The position numbers and the translations under genes were made by a program. Below, in pieces: positions 1-8,395 of a stretch of 43,214 bases of DNA. This DNA comes from Chrysochromulina parva. Taxonomy: Eukaryota > Haptophyta > Prymnesiales > Chrysochromulinaceae. Under the pieces are notes generated by a model that saw only the letters and a program-made list of their open reading frames with translations, was not told the DNA's origin and searched no databases. The stretch lies in assembly GCA_002887195.1 (NCBI GenBank), contig PJAB01000100.1:1-43214 (forward strand), in the 5' to 3' direction. Every line of letters begins with the position of its first letter. Positions within the stretch are counted from its first letter, which is position 1.

Positions 1-2
1 GA

Positions 3-197
3 CCAAGGAAGGCAACGAGCTTAATCGATGTCAGTGAGTCGGATGCTTTGAGCGCCACCGGGTTGTTTACCGAATCATCGAATCTGGAAGGAAGTCCCTG
101 GCAAGTTCCGCTCGATATCATGAACATCGCGAGCTCAGCTCAACTCGAAAGCATTGCTGAGGAAGACGAGAGGATGGGTGCACCACCGTGTGCGTAG
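3..197 (+). CDS. 3' end of an unidentified gene, cut by the left edge
   Basis: Frame 3 is open from the left edge for 64 codons and ends in TAG at 195-197. The translation (…SLIDVSESDALSATGLF…LDIMNIASSAQLESIAEEDE…) has a balanced, soluble-protein composition with an acidic end, and no low-complexity bias. It has no start codon here, so it would be the C-terminus of a gene that begins to the left. I recognise no family. An open run of this length can occur by chance, so support is moderate at best. The downstream sequence is AT-richer, as expected for a 3' UTR, and the next gene converges on it. Confidence 0.4.
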   Translation, partial: PRKATSLIDVSESDALSATGLFTESSNLEGSPWQVPLDIMNIASSAQLESIAEEDERMGAPPCA

Positions 198-513
198 CGT
201 TGTATAGCGATGGTGTCCTGCCAAGAATGGGCGGCTCATCGAAGCTATTCGCTTGTATTAGCATGCAAAAACTGTATAAACTGAGTTTAAAATGCTAACT
301 GTTAGGGTGTGTTATCGATTCTGACACAGTCACGGGTACACTCAATACCATGTCCCCCTGGCCTATACTCGTACTGCTTAGGTTTCGCCCACACTCTCTC
401 CTCTCCTCTCTATCTACACACTCGTCACTCCCCCCTGCAAAGCTAGGCGCTCTCGCAGTTGATGACTCGTCCGGATTGGTGTCCGACCCGGGGACCGCAT
501 ACTCGTGATGCGA
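198..513. other. Convergent intergenic region
   Basis: The stretch lies between the end of the left-edge frame and the end of the minus-strand glutaminase-like gene. It is AT-richer than its flanks and has a pyrimidine-rich CTCTC run around 395-415. It probably holds the 3' UTRs of both genes. I see no coding signal. Confidence 0.5.
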
Positions 514-2928
514 TTAATCCTTCCCCCTCTCGACGACATCGACCGGGGCGGTCGACTTCCTGGGGGGGAGCAGCATCTTCGCAAAAAGGCCGCCCATCAC
601 GGGCCGCGCGATGAAGCTGAGCGCGTACGTCTGCTTGGCCGTCACGGTGTCGTACAGGTCCGTGAGTGGCTGGCGGCTCTCGGTCTCATTGTAGTACCGG
701 AAGAGAGGATCCATGAGCTTGTGGAAGCCCGTGTCGTCGGGCATCATCGCAGCGACCCAAGAGAGCCAATCGCTCTTGACGTAGGTGTGGCGCGGGTCCA
801 TGGGTACGCCATACTCCTTGAGGTTGCGTAGGTAGTAGTCGGTCTCAATCTTGGCGATCTTGTCAAAGTCAAACGGCCCGTCGAGTTCGAGCAGTCTCTG
901 CCACAGCAGATTGTACTTGAAGCTCCAGCTGTCGGTGACGCCGGGCACCGGGTTGTAGCTCATCATGTAGTGCGGAGCGATTCGGTCAGAGTAGGCGTAC
1001 TGCTCCCACGTGGTCGCGTAACGGTCGGCCGTCGCACTATACGACTTGCAGTCGACGCCCTCGACGCCCATGAGCGAGCACAGCTCCGCGTAGGCTCGGA
1101 TGGCGATGATGCCCTTCTGCCCCAGGTTGGTGTTGTTCGCGAGCCGGCCGGTGAAGTCGTCCGTGCACAGCTGATCCGCGGGGAAGAGGGACGTACGCAC
1201 AAGCTCGTCGGCCCATTTCTGGAGCATCGGCATGTAGGGCGTGAGCCACCTCATGGCCGATGAGGCACCCGAACGCTGCACGAGCGCCAGGAGCATGAAG
1301 AGCATGTTGCCGCTATTCTCGAGCGGCATGGGCTCTTGCGCGGCGGTCGAGTCGTTGGCGATCGGGTATGTGCCCAGCTGATGCGGCGAGTACGGGTTCC
1401 CGAAACGAATGAACGTCTCGTTGTTAGCGTACGCCAGCACAGGCACGAGCAGCTGTCGGAGCAGCTCGGGCTCCGTGTACAGGAGCATAGGCGAGGCGGG
1501 GTAGATGACATCCATCGTGTTCATATCTCCGTTGGTCGATATCTCCTTGAGGAAGGTCCACGTCACGTCGCGATCGTCCACCCAAACAGGCTTGAGCGCC
1601 GCGAGCACCTGCCGGTAAGCGAGGGCGCAGAGCTGCGAGTACGCGACGCCACCGACGGCCTGCAGCTTAGCGAGGAGGGCTTCGTCGTGCTGCTCACTCT
1701 TGGCGAGGAGCGCGTCCACTTCGGTGGAAGCGGCGGCGATGGCCGCCGTGATATCGGGGTACGCCTGCGTCCACAGCCCCTTGTACTCCTTCTTGAAGTA
1801 GTAGACCGAGCGCACGTCGTCGTACGCGAGGAGCACGGTGTGTTGTGCTGACGCCGACGTTGTGCCGCGTGCGCCGACGACGCCAAGATCGACGAAAATG
1901 GCGAGCGCGGGGAGGTCGTCGGCGCACGTTCGAGGCTGGCGCGTGTCCACCGTGCTGGGCAGCGTGCCAGTCTGGACGAAGTCCTGGCGTGCCCTTGCCG
2001 CCGAGCCAGCACGCAGCACGCTCGCTGGCGCCGTCGACTCACCAGCAGCCAGATACAAGTAGCCCCAATCAATATTGACGCGATCGCCTTTTGAGCCGAG
2101 GACTTCCTGGGCGTGCGAGCCCATCCGGATGGCGTGCACCTTTGGATCGTAGATATCCGCCCACTCGACCTGCTGCCCCTCACAATCGTTGACCGTGTGA
2201 GCGGCGGAGAAGTCTGTGTACAGCTTGATGCTGTGCCCTTGGCCATCGAGCGACCGAACCTCGTGGTGGACGTAGTATACGGGGCGGCTGAGGCGCAAGT
2301 GATCGTCGGTGAAGGCCGACTGCAGCAGCGTGAGCGTGAGCGCCACCACGCCCGGGACCTCGAGCTCGAAGACCGTCCGGGTCGGGTACACGACGACCGA
2401 GCGCTGCATGATCGACGGCACCGAGACGTCGCACGGCGGGCGCGAGGCGGGGTAGATGACGCTCGAGTTGCTGCGAGCGTCCTTGGTCCGCGGCTCGGTG
2501 CAATCTTTGAGCCAGCATGTGTCATGGTCGAGCACGAACCCCTTGCAAGCCGGGTTGTTGTAGCAGCGCTCGTTGCAGTCGTCCACTCCCTGGTTGCCCG
2601 TGTCGCCGATGTCGCACTGGCTTGGATTGATGTTCTCGCCGGGGTACGCCGTGGCCGGCCCCGGTGTAGTCACCCGAGGGCTGTGGCAGTCGCCCAGATA
2701 ACGATACGTGACTCCGTCCACCATGATCATGCCGAGGCTGTCCTTCGCGACACCATCCCAGTGCCGCACACCGGCAGCGGTCGAGTTGTCACCCCAGATC
2801 CAGCTTTGCATGAAGGGGTCGGCGGTGATCAGTGGAATCGCCGGAGGGCGGAATCGAAGGTTGGCGATCGCCGCGCTCGCCGGGCCAGGCGCGGCGGCGT
2901 GCGTAGCAGTAGCGAGCAGCGTGAGCAT
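514..2928 (-). CDS. Secreted glutaminase A-like protein with an apple/PAN-like insertion
   Basis: An 804-residue protein starting at the ATG at 2928. It begins with a short hydrophobic leader (about residues 1-20) and then the RPPAIPLITADPFMQSWIWGD segment typical of the fungal/bacterial GtaA glutaminase family (DUF4964/5127/4965/1793 architecture). The NGDMNTMDVIYPASP and FGNPYSPHQLGTYPIAND segments and the MPLENSGNMLFMLLAL stretch are characteristic of the central and C-terminal domains. The family hydrolyses L-glutamine to glutamate and ammonia, usually outside the cell. Residues about 77-168 are an insertion not usual for GtaA. They are Cys-rich (GDC, SQC, DDCNERCYNNPACKGF, DTCWLKDC, PPCD) and resemble an apple/PAN module. 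Several Asn-x-Ser/Thr sites fit secretion. It diverges from the next gene, with 187 bp between start codons. The family call is strong; the substrate is inferred. Confidence 0.88.
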   Translation of the reverse strand: MLTLLATATHAAAPGPASAAIANLRFRPPAIPLITADPFMQSWIWGDNSTAAGVRHWDGVAKDSLGMIMVDGVTYRYLGDCHSPRVTTPGPATAYPGENINPSQCDIGDTGNQGVDDCNERCYNNPACKGFVLDHDTCWLKDCTEPRTKDARSNSSVIYPASRPPCDVSVPSIMQRSVVVYPTRTVFELEVPGVVALTLTLLQSAFTDDHLRLSRPVYYVHHEVRSLDGQGHSIKLYTDFSAAHTVNDCEGQQVEWADIYDPKVHAIRMGSHAQEVLGSKGDRVNIDWGYLYLAAGESTAPASVLRAGSAARARQDFVQTGTLPSTVDTRQPRTCADDLPALAIFVDLGVVGARGTTSASAQHTVLLAYDDVRSVYYFKKEYKGLWTQAYPDITAAIAAASTEVDALLAKSEQHDEALLAKLQAVGGVAYSQLCALAYRQVLAALKPVWVDDRDVTWTFLKEISTNGDMNTMDVIYPASPMLLYTEPELLRQLLVPVLAYANNETFIRFGNPYSPHQLGTYPIANDSTAAQEPMPLENSGNMLFMLLALVQRSGASSAMRWLTPYMPMLQKWADELVRTSLFPADQLCTDDFTGRLANNTNLGQKGIIAIRAYAELCSLMGVEGVDCKSYSATADRYATTWEQYAYSDRIAPHYMMSYNPVPGVTDSWSFKYNLLWQRLLELDGPFDFDKIAKIETDYYLRNLKEYGVPMDPRHTYVKSDWLSWVAAMMPDDTGFHKLMDPLFRYYNETESRQPLTDLYDTVTAKQTYALSFIARPVMGGLFAKMLLPPRKSTAPVDVVERGKD

Positions 2929-3115
2929 TGATTAATGGAGCCACAGGTGCCGAAGTCCCGCCCCCGTCGTATCAACCCAAACTTCGGCGAAACCGTTCCA
3001 CGCTTTCCCCATGGGCGCGTGACTGCGACTAGACTTAACGCAATGATCAGCAAATTGAGACTTTTCGCAGAAGACACGCCGCCGGAAGCGCTCGCAAAAG
3101 TCTCGCAGCGAATCG

Positions 3116-4363
3116 ATGCTGCTAACCATTCTCCTGACCTCCGCAGTATCTGCGGTACGTCTCGCCCCGCCTTCATCACGTCTCTCAGTGCTCCCGCGAC
3201 GAGCACGAGCCTCGATCGTCGCGTTGGCAGCCGACGCCTCGCTCGCCGAAGCCGTTGACTCTGCTTGTGCAAGGGCGGCGCCTCCGCGCGTGGGCCTCGA
3301 TGACAACGGCGAGACCGAGCTGCGGATTCAGAACGAGTTGCTCTCAGCCTACGCGGCGCTCGCCTCTCAGGGCCGGCTGCGTGCCTTTGGCAGCTGCGCG
3401 GGCGCGCTGCCGGCGCCGGAGCCGCGCGAGCTGCCTCCGGAAGCGCAGTTCCAGCTGACTGGGCTGCCAACCAAGGCGTTTGCGCCGCCGCCGGTGAACA
3501 ACGTGGCCGATTTGGCGGTGGGGCTGACGGGCGCCGGCCTCCTTGCAGCCGCAGCCCTCGTACTGCAAGTCGACTACCGGCTCTTCGCGGGCGGCATCGG
3601 CGCAGCCCTCGCGGCTGACCGTATACTCTTCAAGGGATTACTGGCGGAGGGGTTGACGCGTGCGGTGCGCCCGGGATACGCGTCAACGGTGGTGAAGCAC
3701 GAGGCCGGCCACCTGCTCGTGGCCGTGCTGCTCGGCTGCCCGATCCAGAATGTCGTCCTCGACCCGATCGCCGCCCTACGCGACGGTCGCTTCGGCGGGG
3801 TTGCTGGCACGGTGTTCTTCGACCCAGCGCTGGGCGAAGGGATGCGTAACGGGCGACTCTCACGCGAGTCGATCGACCGGTTCTCCGTCATCGTGATGGC
3901 GGGGCTCGCCGCTGAGGCGATGCTCAACGGCAAGGCACTCGGCGGCCAGTCTGACGAGCAATCTCTCGTTGCGTTGCTCGCGTCACTCGACGGCGGGCGC
4001 ACGTGGAATCTCGGACGCATCCAGAACCAGGCGCGCTGGGGCGCGAGCCAGGCGCTGCTGCTGCTGCGCGAGCATCGGCCCGTGTACGACGCGCTCGTCA
4101 CGGCGCTCGAATCCGGCTGCACTGTCGGTGAGGCCATCGCCACTATCGAGGCGGCGGTCGTGCCCACTTTTGGCCGCAACGGCGAGCTTCCCGGCGAGAC
4201 GCGCCGTCGCAAGCTAAGGTCCGCGGCCGCGGAGCTGAGCGATCTGGTGGCACCGGCACGCGTCGTGCCGCAGAATGGCGATGCTGCTGCCGCTGCCGTC
4301 TCGCAGATCGCCGAGCGGTTGCGCGCCATCGACAGGCGGCTCGCCGAGCTCGACCCTGAATGA
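3116..4363 (+). CDS. Plastid-type M41 (FtsH-like) metalloprotease without an AAA domain
   Basis: A 415-residue protein from the ATG at 3116. It has an N-terminal hydrophobic then Arg-rich leader (residues 1-40), compatible with organelle targeting. Two hydrophobic segments lie at about 133-172 (VADLAVGLTGAGLLAAAALVL and LFAGGIGAALAADRILF). The zinc-binding HEAGH motif is intact at residues 195-199. The downstream helix MAGLAAEAML, followed by GGQSDEQSL, matches the FtsH region that supplies the third metal ligand (candidate Asp280). No Walker A, Walker B or SRH motif is present, so the ATPase module is missing. Stand-alone M41 proteins of this layout, such as the plant VIR3-type proteins, act in plastid membranes. 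The active-site residues suggest it could still be catalytic. The C-terminus ends in a basic helix and a short coil. Confidence 0.8.
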   Translation: MLLTILLTSAVSAVRLAPPSSRLSVLPRRARASIVALAADASLAEAVDSACARAAPPRVGLDDNGETELRIQNELLSAYAALASQGRLRAFGSCAGALPAPEPRELPPEAQFQLTGLPTKAFAPPPVNNVADLAVGLTGAGLLAAAALVLQVDYRLFAGGIGAALAADRILFKGLLAEGLTRAVRPGYASTVVKHEAGHLLVAVLLGCPIQNVVLDPIAALRDGRFGGVAGTVFFDPALGEGMRNGRLSRESIDRFSVIVMAGLAAEAMLNGKALGGQSDEQSLVALLASLDGGRTWNLGRIQNQARWGASQALLLLREHRPVYDALVTALESGCTVGEAIATIEAAVVPTFGRNGELPGETRRRKLRSAAAELSDLVAPARVVPQNGDAAAAAVSQIAERLRAIDRRLAELDPE

Positions 4364-5048
4364 ATTGGCATTTAAAAAGATCATGACAAACTCTGCAGAT
4401 CGCGTGTCACACAGCTCTGCAACCAAGTGTTACACTCTCACATGAGTACATATACGATCAGCAACGACGCCCCTATCCATGCCTCTCTTTCTCCGCGACG
4501 AACGGCTGCGGAAGTTACCACGCAGTTGTGGTGTGCGTCGCTTCATCCGAGGCCGAGGGTAGTGCGTGGTCCACCAATCACAACGAGGTGCGCCCATCAG
4601 CCGACGACCTTGACGGGTGTGCCGATGGCGACGCGGCGCACCTCGGTGCCGTTGACCGCTTTGCCCACCACCGGCGTGTCCTGCTCGTGCTTGAGCTGCG
4701 AGCAGGACTCGCCGTGGCAAGCGAAGTTCAGCCGGTTCTCCTTATTGCTGCCGAACCGAGCCGCGACGGCGTTGTAGAGGAATTCGCAGGCTCCGATGAG
4801 CAATCAGAGAACCATGGAGTCTGTGTTGCGGAGGGCCGAGATAGAAAGCCTTGTGAGCGGAAGTTTGTGCGAGCGCGTCCGAGAATCTTCACGCGTTCAC
4901 GGCGGCCCAAGCGCTCGTAGCGGCGCGTAAAGTTACTGTGCAGGATCCGCCCCTGCCTGCGAAAGCGCGCTCGCAAGTGGCACAGTTTAAGGTCGATTCA
5001 GCAACGTGGCACCCGATTCGTAGAACAATTTTGAATGTAGGCCCTCGT
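4364..5048. other. Intergenic region with one possible small exon
   Basis: The stretch separates the M41 gene and the GNAT gene. Apart from the weak minus-strand exon described separately, I see no supported gene. Several overlapping short frames on both strands lack family features. Confidence 0.4.
4597..4790 (-). CDS. Possible terminal exon of an unrecognised protein
   Basis: The minus-strand frame ends in TGA at 4597 and reads …EFLYNAVAARFGSNKENRL… and …SQLKHEQDTPVVGKAVNGTE…, closing with TEVRRVAIGTPVKVVG. This looks like genuine protein sequence, and third positions are GC-rich. There is no ATG: an in-frame TGA lies just upstream, inside a stretch reading CTCTGATTGCTCATCGGAG, which could be an intron end. 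Only about 250 bp separate it from the GNAT gene, and I found no convincing upstream exon. It could be a decayed gene fragment. The family is not recognised. Confidence 0.25.
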
Positions 5049-5726
5049 CTAGCGGAGACCATCTGTACATGTGATTACAGAGGACTTAGAGTCCAACCTC
5101 TCGGGCGCTGGTATCCCTTTCGACGTCGGGCGACCCGAGGGCGCTCGCATTCGCTGCTGTGGCGGCGGCGAGTGTGGCGAGGCCATGCAATTACCTGTCT
5201 CCACCGTGCCTCCCAGACGCCTGTAGAATTGCACGAGCTGCTCGGTCCGGCGCTCGGAGGCCTGATGCGCGGCCTTCACGGAGCCACTCAGCGCACCGAG
5301 CCCGTGTGCCTCGGCATAGGACGAGGCGCTGCGCATCAGTCGACTGCCTACGCCGCAGCCACGGTGCTCCGGCAGCACGCAAAGAGATGAGACGAAGAGC
5401 GTGTCGTGGTACTTCACGAGCATGGCCAGCCCAACCACGTGAGCGCCCTGGATGGCGAGGAGCCACTCGCAAGCGTCGACGTCGTGAAAGCCGCACAGAA
5501 CGCTCAGCGCGTCCTCTTCCATGGCAGCTCGCGTATCCTCGTCCGCGAGGTCCTCAGGAAAGCTGCACTCAATCAAGCCCTTGATGGCGGGACTGAAGCG
5601 GCGAGCCACGGAGGAGCTAGCGACGACGATTCGGCAGCATTGTCGCTGGCGCCGCTGGCGCCGCAGGTAGTGGAGAGCGAGTAGAGCCGCTCCGACAACG
5701 AGGATCCGTGCGAACACCTGGCTCAT
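5049..5726 (-). CDS. Membrane-anchored GNAT-family N-acetyltransferase
   Basis: From the ATG at 5726 the protein has 225 residues. It opens with a hydrophobic segment (VFARILVVGAALLALHYL) followed by RRQRRQRQ, a pattern for an N-terminal membrane anchor with basic residues on one side. The GNAT fold follows: WLLAIQGAHVVGLAMLVKY, then FVSSLCVLPEHRGCGVGSRLM. The last contains the acetyl-CoA pyrophosphate-binding Q/RxxGxG/A motif as RGCGVG. YRRLGG near the end corresponds to the usual C-terminal F/YYxxxGF segment. The frame is open upstream of 5726 but without a better start. The GNAT call is firm; the acceptor substrate cannot be inferred. The C-terminal 40 residues are Pro/Ser-rich. Confidence 0.75.
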   Translation of the reverse strand: MSQVFARILVVGAALLALHYLRRQRRQRQCCRIVVASSSVARRFSPAIKGLIECSFPEDLADEDTRAAMEEDALSVLCGFHDVDACEWLLAIQGAHVVGLAMLVKYHDTLFVSSLCVLPEHRGCGVGSRLMRSASSYAEAHGLGALSGSVKAAHQASERRTEQLVQFYRRLGGTVETGNCMASPHSPPPQQRMRAPSGRPTSKGIPAPERLDSKSSVITCTDGLR

Positions 5727-7253
5727 CCATGCATTGCGACGCCTGAATCGTGCTATTCTGTGTATGTTTGCATGTTTCGTGTTTGGGGAAGGGGGGCGGG
5801 GACTTTGTGAAAAGGTGTGGGATGGAAAGCAGGCGCTGACAGTCACTTGTGTGAATTGGCTGTTAGCACGGCAACAAAGTCGGTTCAAAGTCAACCCTTT
5901 CTATGCACGCTGATGCAGCACACTGATCACTGTATGCTAGCAGCACGCTGTATGCACGCCATATGCACGCCGTGCACGCTGTATGAAACGGATCAAGCAT
6001 GCTATCCCGCAATGCGGCATCTCACATACTCCGCATGTGAGGCGGCGAGCCCTTGGCGCCAAGCATGCCCGCCACAGGGGTGTGTATCCTGACGGGCCAC
6101 GCAGCGCCTGGTGCATCTCGGCACCAAGCGCAGCCGGATGTCCGCGCGCCAGGCGGCCTCCTCAGCCTCCGTCTCGGCCTTGGCAAAGCCCGGTGCCGAG
6201 GCTGATTTCCAGTCTCTTGCCGCTGCCAATCCATGGCATCGGCCACGGGGCTGGTGAACCCAATGAACTCGAGTACTCGACGAAGCAGCGGGTTGATCTT
6301 GAGAGCGTGCCTCGACCTCTTCAGGCACGCTCTCCAAAACCCGCTGCTTCAAAAGACGACTGCGAGCCAAGCGAGAGCGAGTGAGCGAGTGAGCGAGTGA
6401 GTGGCGAGAGAGGGAGCATTCGAGCGCACCTAGGACCTCCTCCGACCCACTCGACTGGCTTGCGGATAAGGAGGCGAGTAGATGCGGCGTCAGCGGAGAT
6501 GCCCACAACCGGCGCAGTGCCTCGCTGCTATGCAACACGTGGCGCCGGTCCACGCATACGAACGCCATGTCCTTGCCTCCGAGGGCCACTAACTCGGAGG
6601 CAAACTGCAAGGAGATTGCTAGCGCTCTCGATAAGGGCAGCTAGATCTGTGAGCGAGCACCCTTCGAGGCAAAAGGCCGACGAACCTTCGTCGTCGTCGC
6701 ACAATTCCCCGAGTGTGCGCATGCACCACGCTCCATGCCAGGCTCCCAGGGCGTGAGCTTAGTGGGTAGCTTGCTGCCTTTGGGCAACGGCCGCCAGCCG
6801 GACGCAAGGCAGTCCTCATCAACCTCATGGCTCCGGCCGGACACGTCGCCAACGACTCCATCGTGTCGTGCCCCAGCCAGTACTTGTGCTTGTCTGACTT
6901 GTTTACCATCTGGACTGCTGCTCCACCGGCTTTTACCTGCCGCCACGGCTTCTACCTGCCGTGAATGACGGCGGTGTGAATGCAGCCATGGTGGCTGTGT
7001 CCGCGGCCACCTCCGCCGCTGCGTCGGGACGCGGCATGATCACGCGGCGGCCGGCCAGACGACGGCATTGTTCGATGTGATTTCGGACCGGTTTCGGATA
7101 TCGGAATCGTCCGTCAACTGACTGTCAGACTGACGAAACCGAGTCCTGCGCTCGCTTTTCCCGAGCGCTTCGAAAGGATTCTCTTCGGATTCTGTCGGAG
7201 AAGCCGACTTACGGATACTCCTCTCTCTCGCTCTTTTTGTCATCCCGTTCACG
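5727..7253. other. Long gene-poor stretch with a hairpin and short repeats
   Basis: About 1.5 kb has no gene I can support. It contains short ATGCACGCC-like repeats (5935-5985), a strong inverted repeat (6282-6350) and GAGCGAGT runs (6378-6403). One coding-like patch on the minus strand (about 6520-6600) reads FASELVALGGKDMAFVCVDR and is preceded by CTCCTTGCAG, a plausible 3' splice site, but no flanking exons could be joined. It may be a decayed gene or mobile-element fragment. The last 200 bp should hold the promoter of the lipocalin gene. Confidence 0.4.
6282..6350. repeat. 69-nt near-perfect inverted repeat (hairpin)
   Basis: The outer arms GAAGCAGCGGGTT (6282-6294) and AACCCGCTGCTTC (6338-6350) are perfect 13-bp complements. 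The inner arms GAGAGCGTGCCT (6301-6312) and AGGCACGCTCTC (6323-6334) are perfect 12-bp complements. A 6/3-nt internal bulge separates the two stems and a 10-nt loop closes them. A transcript from either strand would fold into a stem of about 25 bp. It could be a small-RNA precursor, a miniature inverted-repeat element or a cruciform-forming sequence; nothing here decides between these. Confidence 0.75.
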
Positions 7254-7883
7254 ATGCTCTCCATGATGCTCTCCATCGCGTCCGTCTCCGCTTGCCCGAC
7301 GATTCACACTCTCGGGCAGCTGAACCTCACCGAGTGGACCGCCAAGTCGTGGTACATCCAGCAGCAGCAGGTCACAGAATACCTCCAGCGCGACACCTTC
7401 TACTGCGTGACCGCGACATACAACCAAGAAGGTGCCACAGTGCCCGGCTTCAAGGGGCCCGTCGTCACCGTCTACAACTATGCCAACCTCAACAAGGTCA
7501 ACGGCCCGAACCAGAATGCCAGGAACATGACGTTGTGCGCACGCGCGGTGAACTCGAGCGACTACTCCCAGCTGGCCGTGGCGCCGTGCTTTCTGCCCAA
7601 CGCTGCCGCCGGCCCGTACTGGGTGATTGCGCGCGCGCCCGACTACGCATGGGCCATCGTCAGCGGCGGTCAGCCTACCGAGCAGTTCGACGACGGCTGC
7701 ACGACGAAACAGACCGGCATCAACGACTCTGGCCTGTGGCTCTTCTCGCGCACGCCCGTGGCGCCGGATGAGCAGATCACGACCATGAAGTCCATTCTGG
7801 AGGCGAAGGGCATCGCGCGATCACAGCTGCTCCCGGTGGCGCACGAGGGCTGTGTCTATGACGGTGCCGTCATCAAGAAGTAG
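7254..7883 (+). CDS. Secreted lipocalin
   Basis: A 209-residue protein from the ATG at 7254. A short hydrophobic leader (MLSMMLSIASVSAC) is followed by the lipocalin signature region LNLTEWTAKSWYIQQQQ, which corresponds to the family's GxWY motif (here KSWY, the glycine replaced). The remaining strands include FYCVTATY, GPVVTVYNYAN and PYWVIARAPDYAWAIVSGG. The last is typical of the apolipoprotein D/bacterial Blc/plant temperature-induced lipocalin group. Conserved cysteines (FYCV, TLCARAV, APCF, DGCTT, HEGCVYDG) could form disulfides, consistent with a secreted or lumenal protein. Lipocalins bind small hydrophobic ligands; the ligand is unknown. The gene stands alone, and the next gene converges on it. 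Confidence 0.8.
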   Translation: MLSMMLSIASVSACPTIHTLGQLNLTEWTAKSWYIQQQQVTEYLQRDTFYCVTATYNQEGATVPGFKGPVVTVYNYANLNKVNGPNQNARNMTLCARAVNSSDYSQLAVAPCFLPNAAAGPYWVIARAPDYAWAIVSGGQPTEQFDDGCTTKQTGINDSGLWLFSRTPVAPDEQITTMKSILEAKGIARSQLLPVAHEGCVYDGAVIKK

Positions 7884-8395
7884 CCAGGGTTCGATCTGCG
7901 GTTCGGTGTCTGGCATTCAGCAAAATTTGGGCACGCGCCTTCGGCCTTGTTCGGGAACCGGACCCGGGTCGTAGCGAAATCAAGAAGTGTACATAAAGGT
8001 ATGTGATGATGCGCTGAGCGGCCATGTTCAGCAAATGGATTACGTAGTAGTACGTGGAACACCGCGGCATGCAGGCCAATGCCGATCACCATGGGCTCTG
8101 AGTGACTGGGTGCGACATGCCGGACGTGATAATAATAATAGCAAATACGCGCCCGCCGCGACGCGCGCCGAGGCGGCGGGGCCATCCGCCTCGTCCTTCG
8201 CTTGCGCCTCCGCTCGAGCGAAGGCGCACCCGATCGCCGATCGGACGGGATAAGGGTTCAGGCGCACGGGCGGACCGGAGTGGAGTGCGGAGAACGGCAC
8301 GGCAGCGACCGGTGACCCCCACCTTGGGTTGGGCACGCCTTGGGATCATCGCTCCACGGCGCGCTGCTCCGCACATGCCGTCCGTCACGCGCTGA
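7884..8395. other. Convergent intergenic region
   Basis: The stretch lies between the ends of the lipocalin and xylulokinase genes. It has a TAATAATAATAG run near 8128-8140 and no coding signal that I trust. It probably holds two 3' UTRs. Confidence 0.5.

Noticed and set aside
7884..7925. A tRNA T-arm-like GGTTCGATC
   Set aside because: No acceptor stem, D-arm or anticodon arm could be placed around it.
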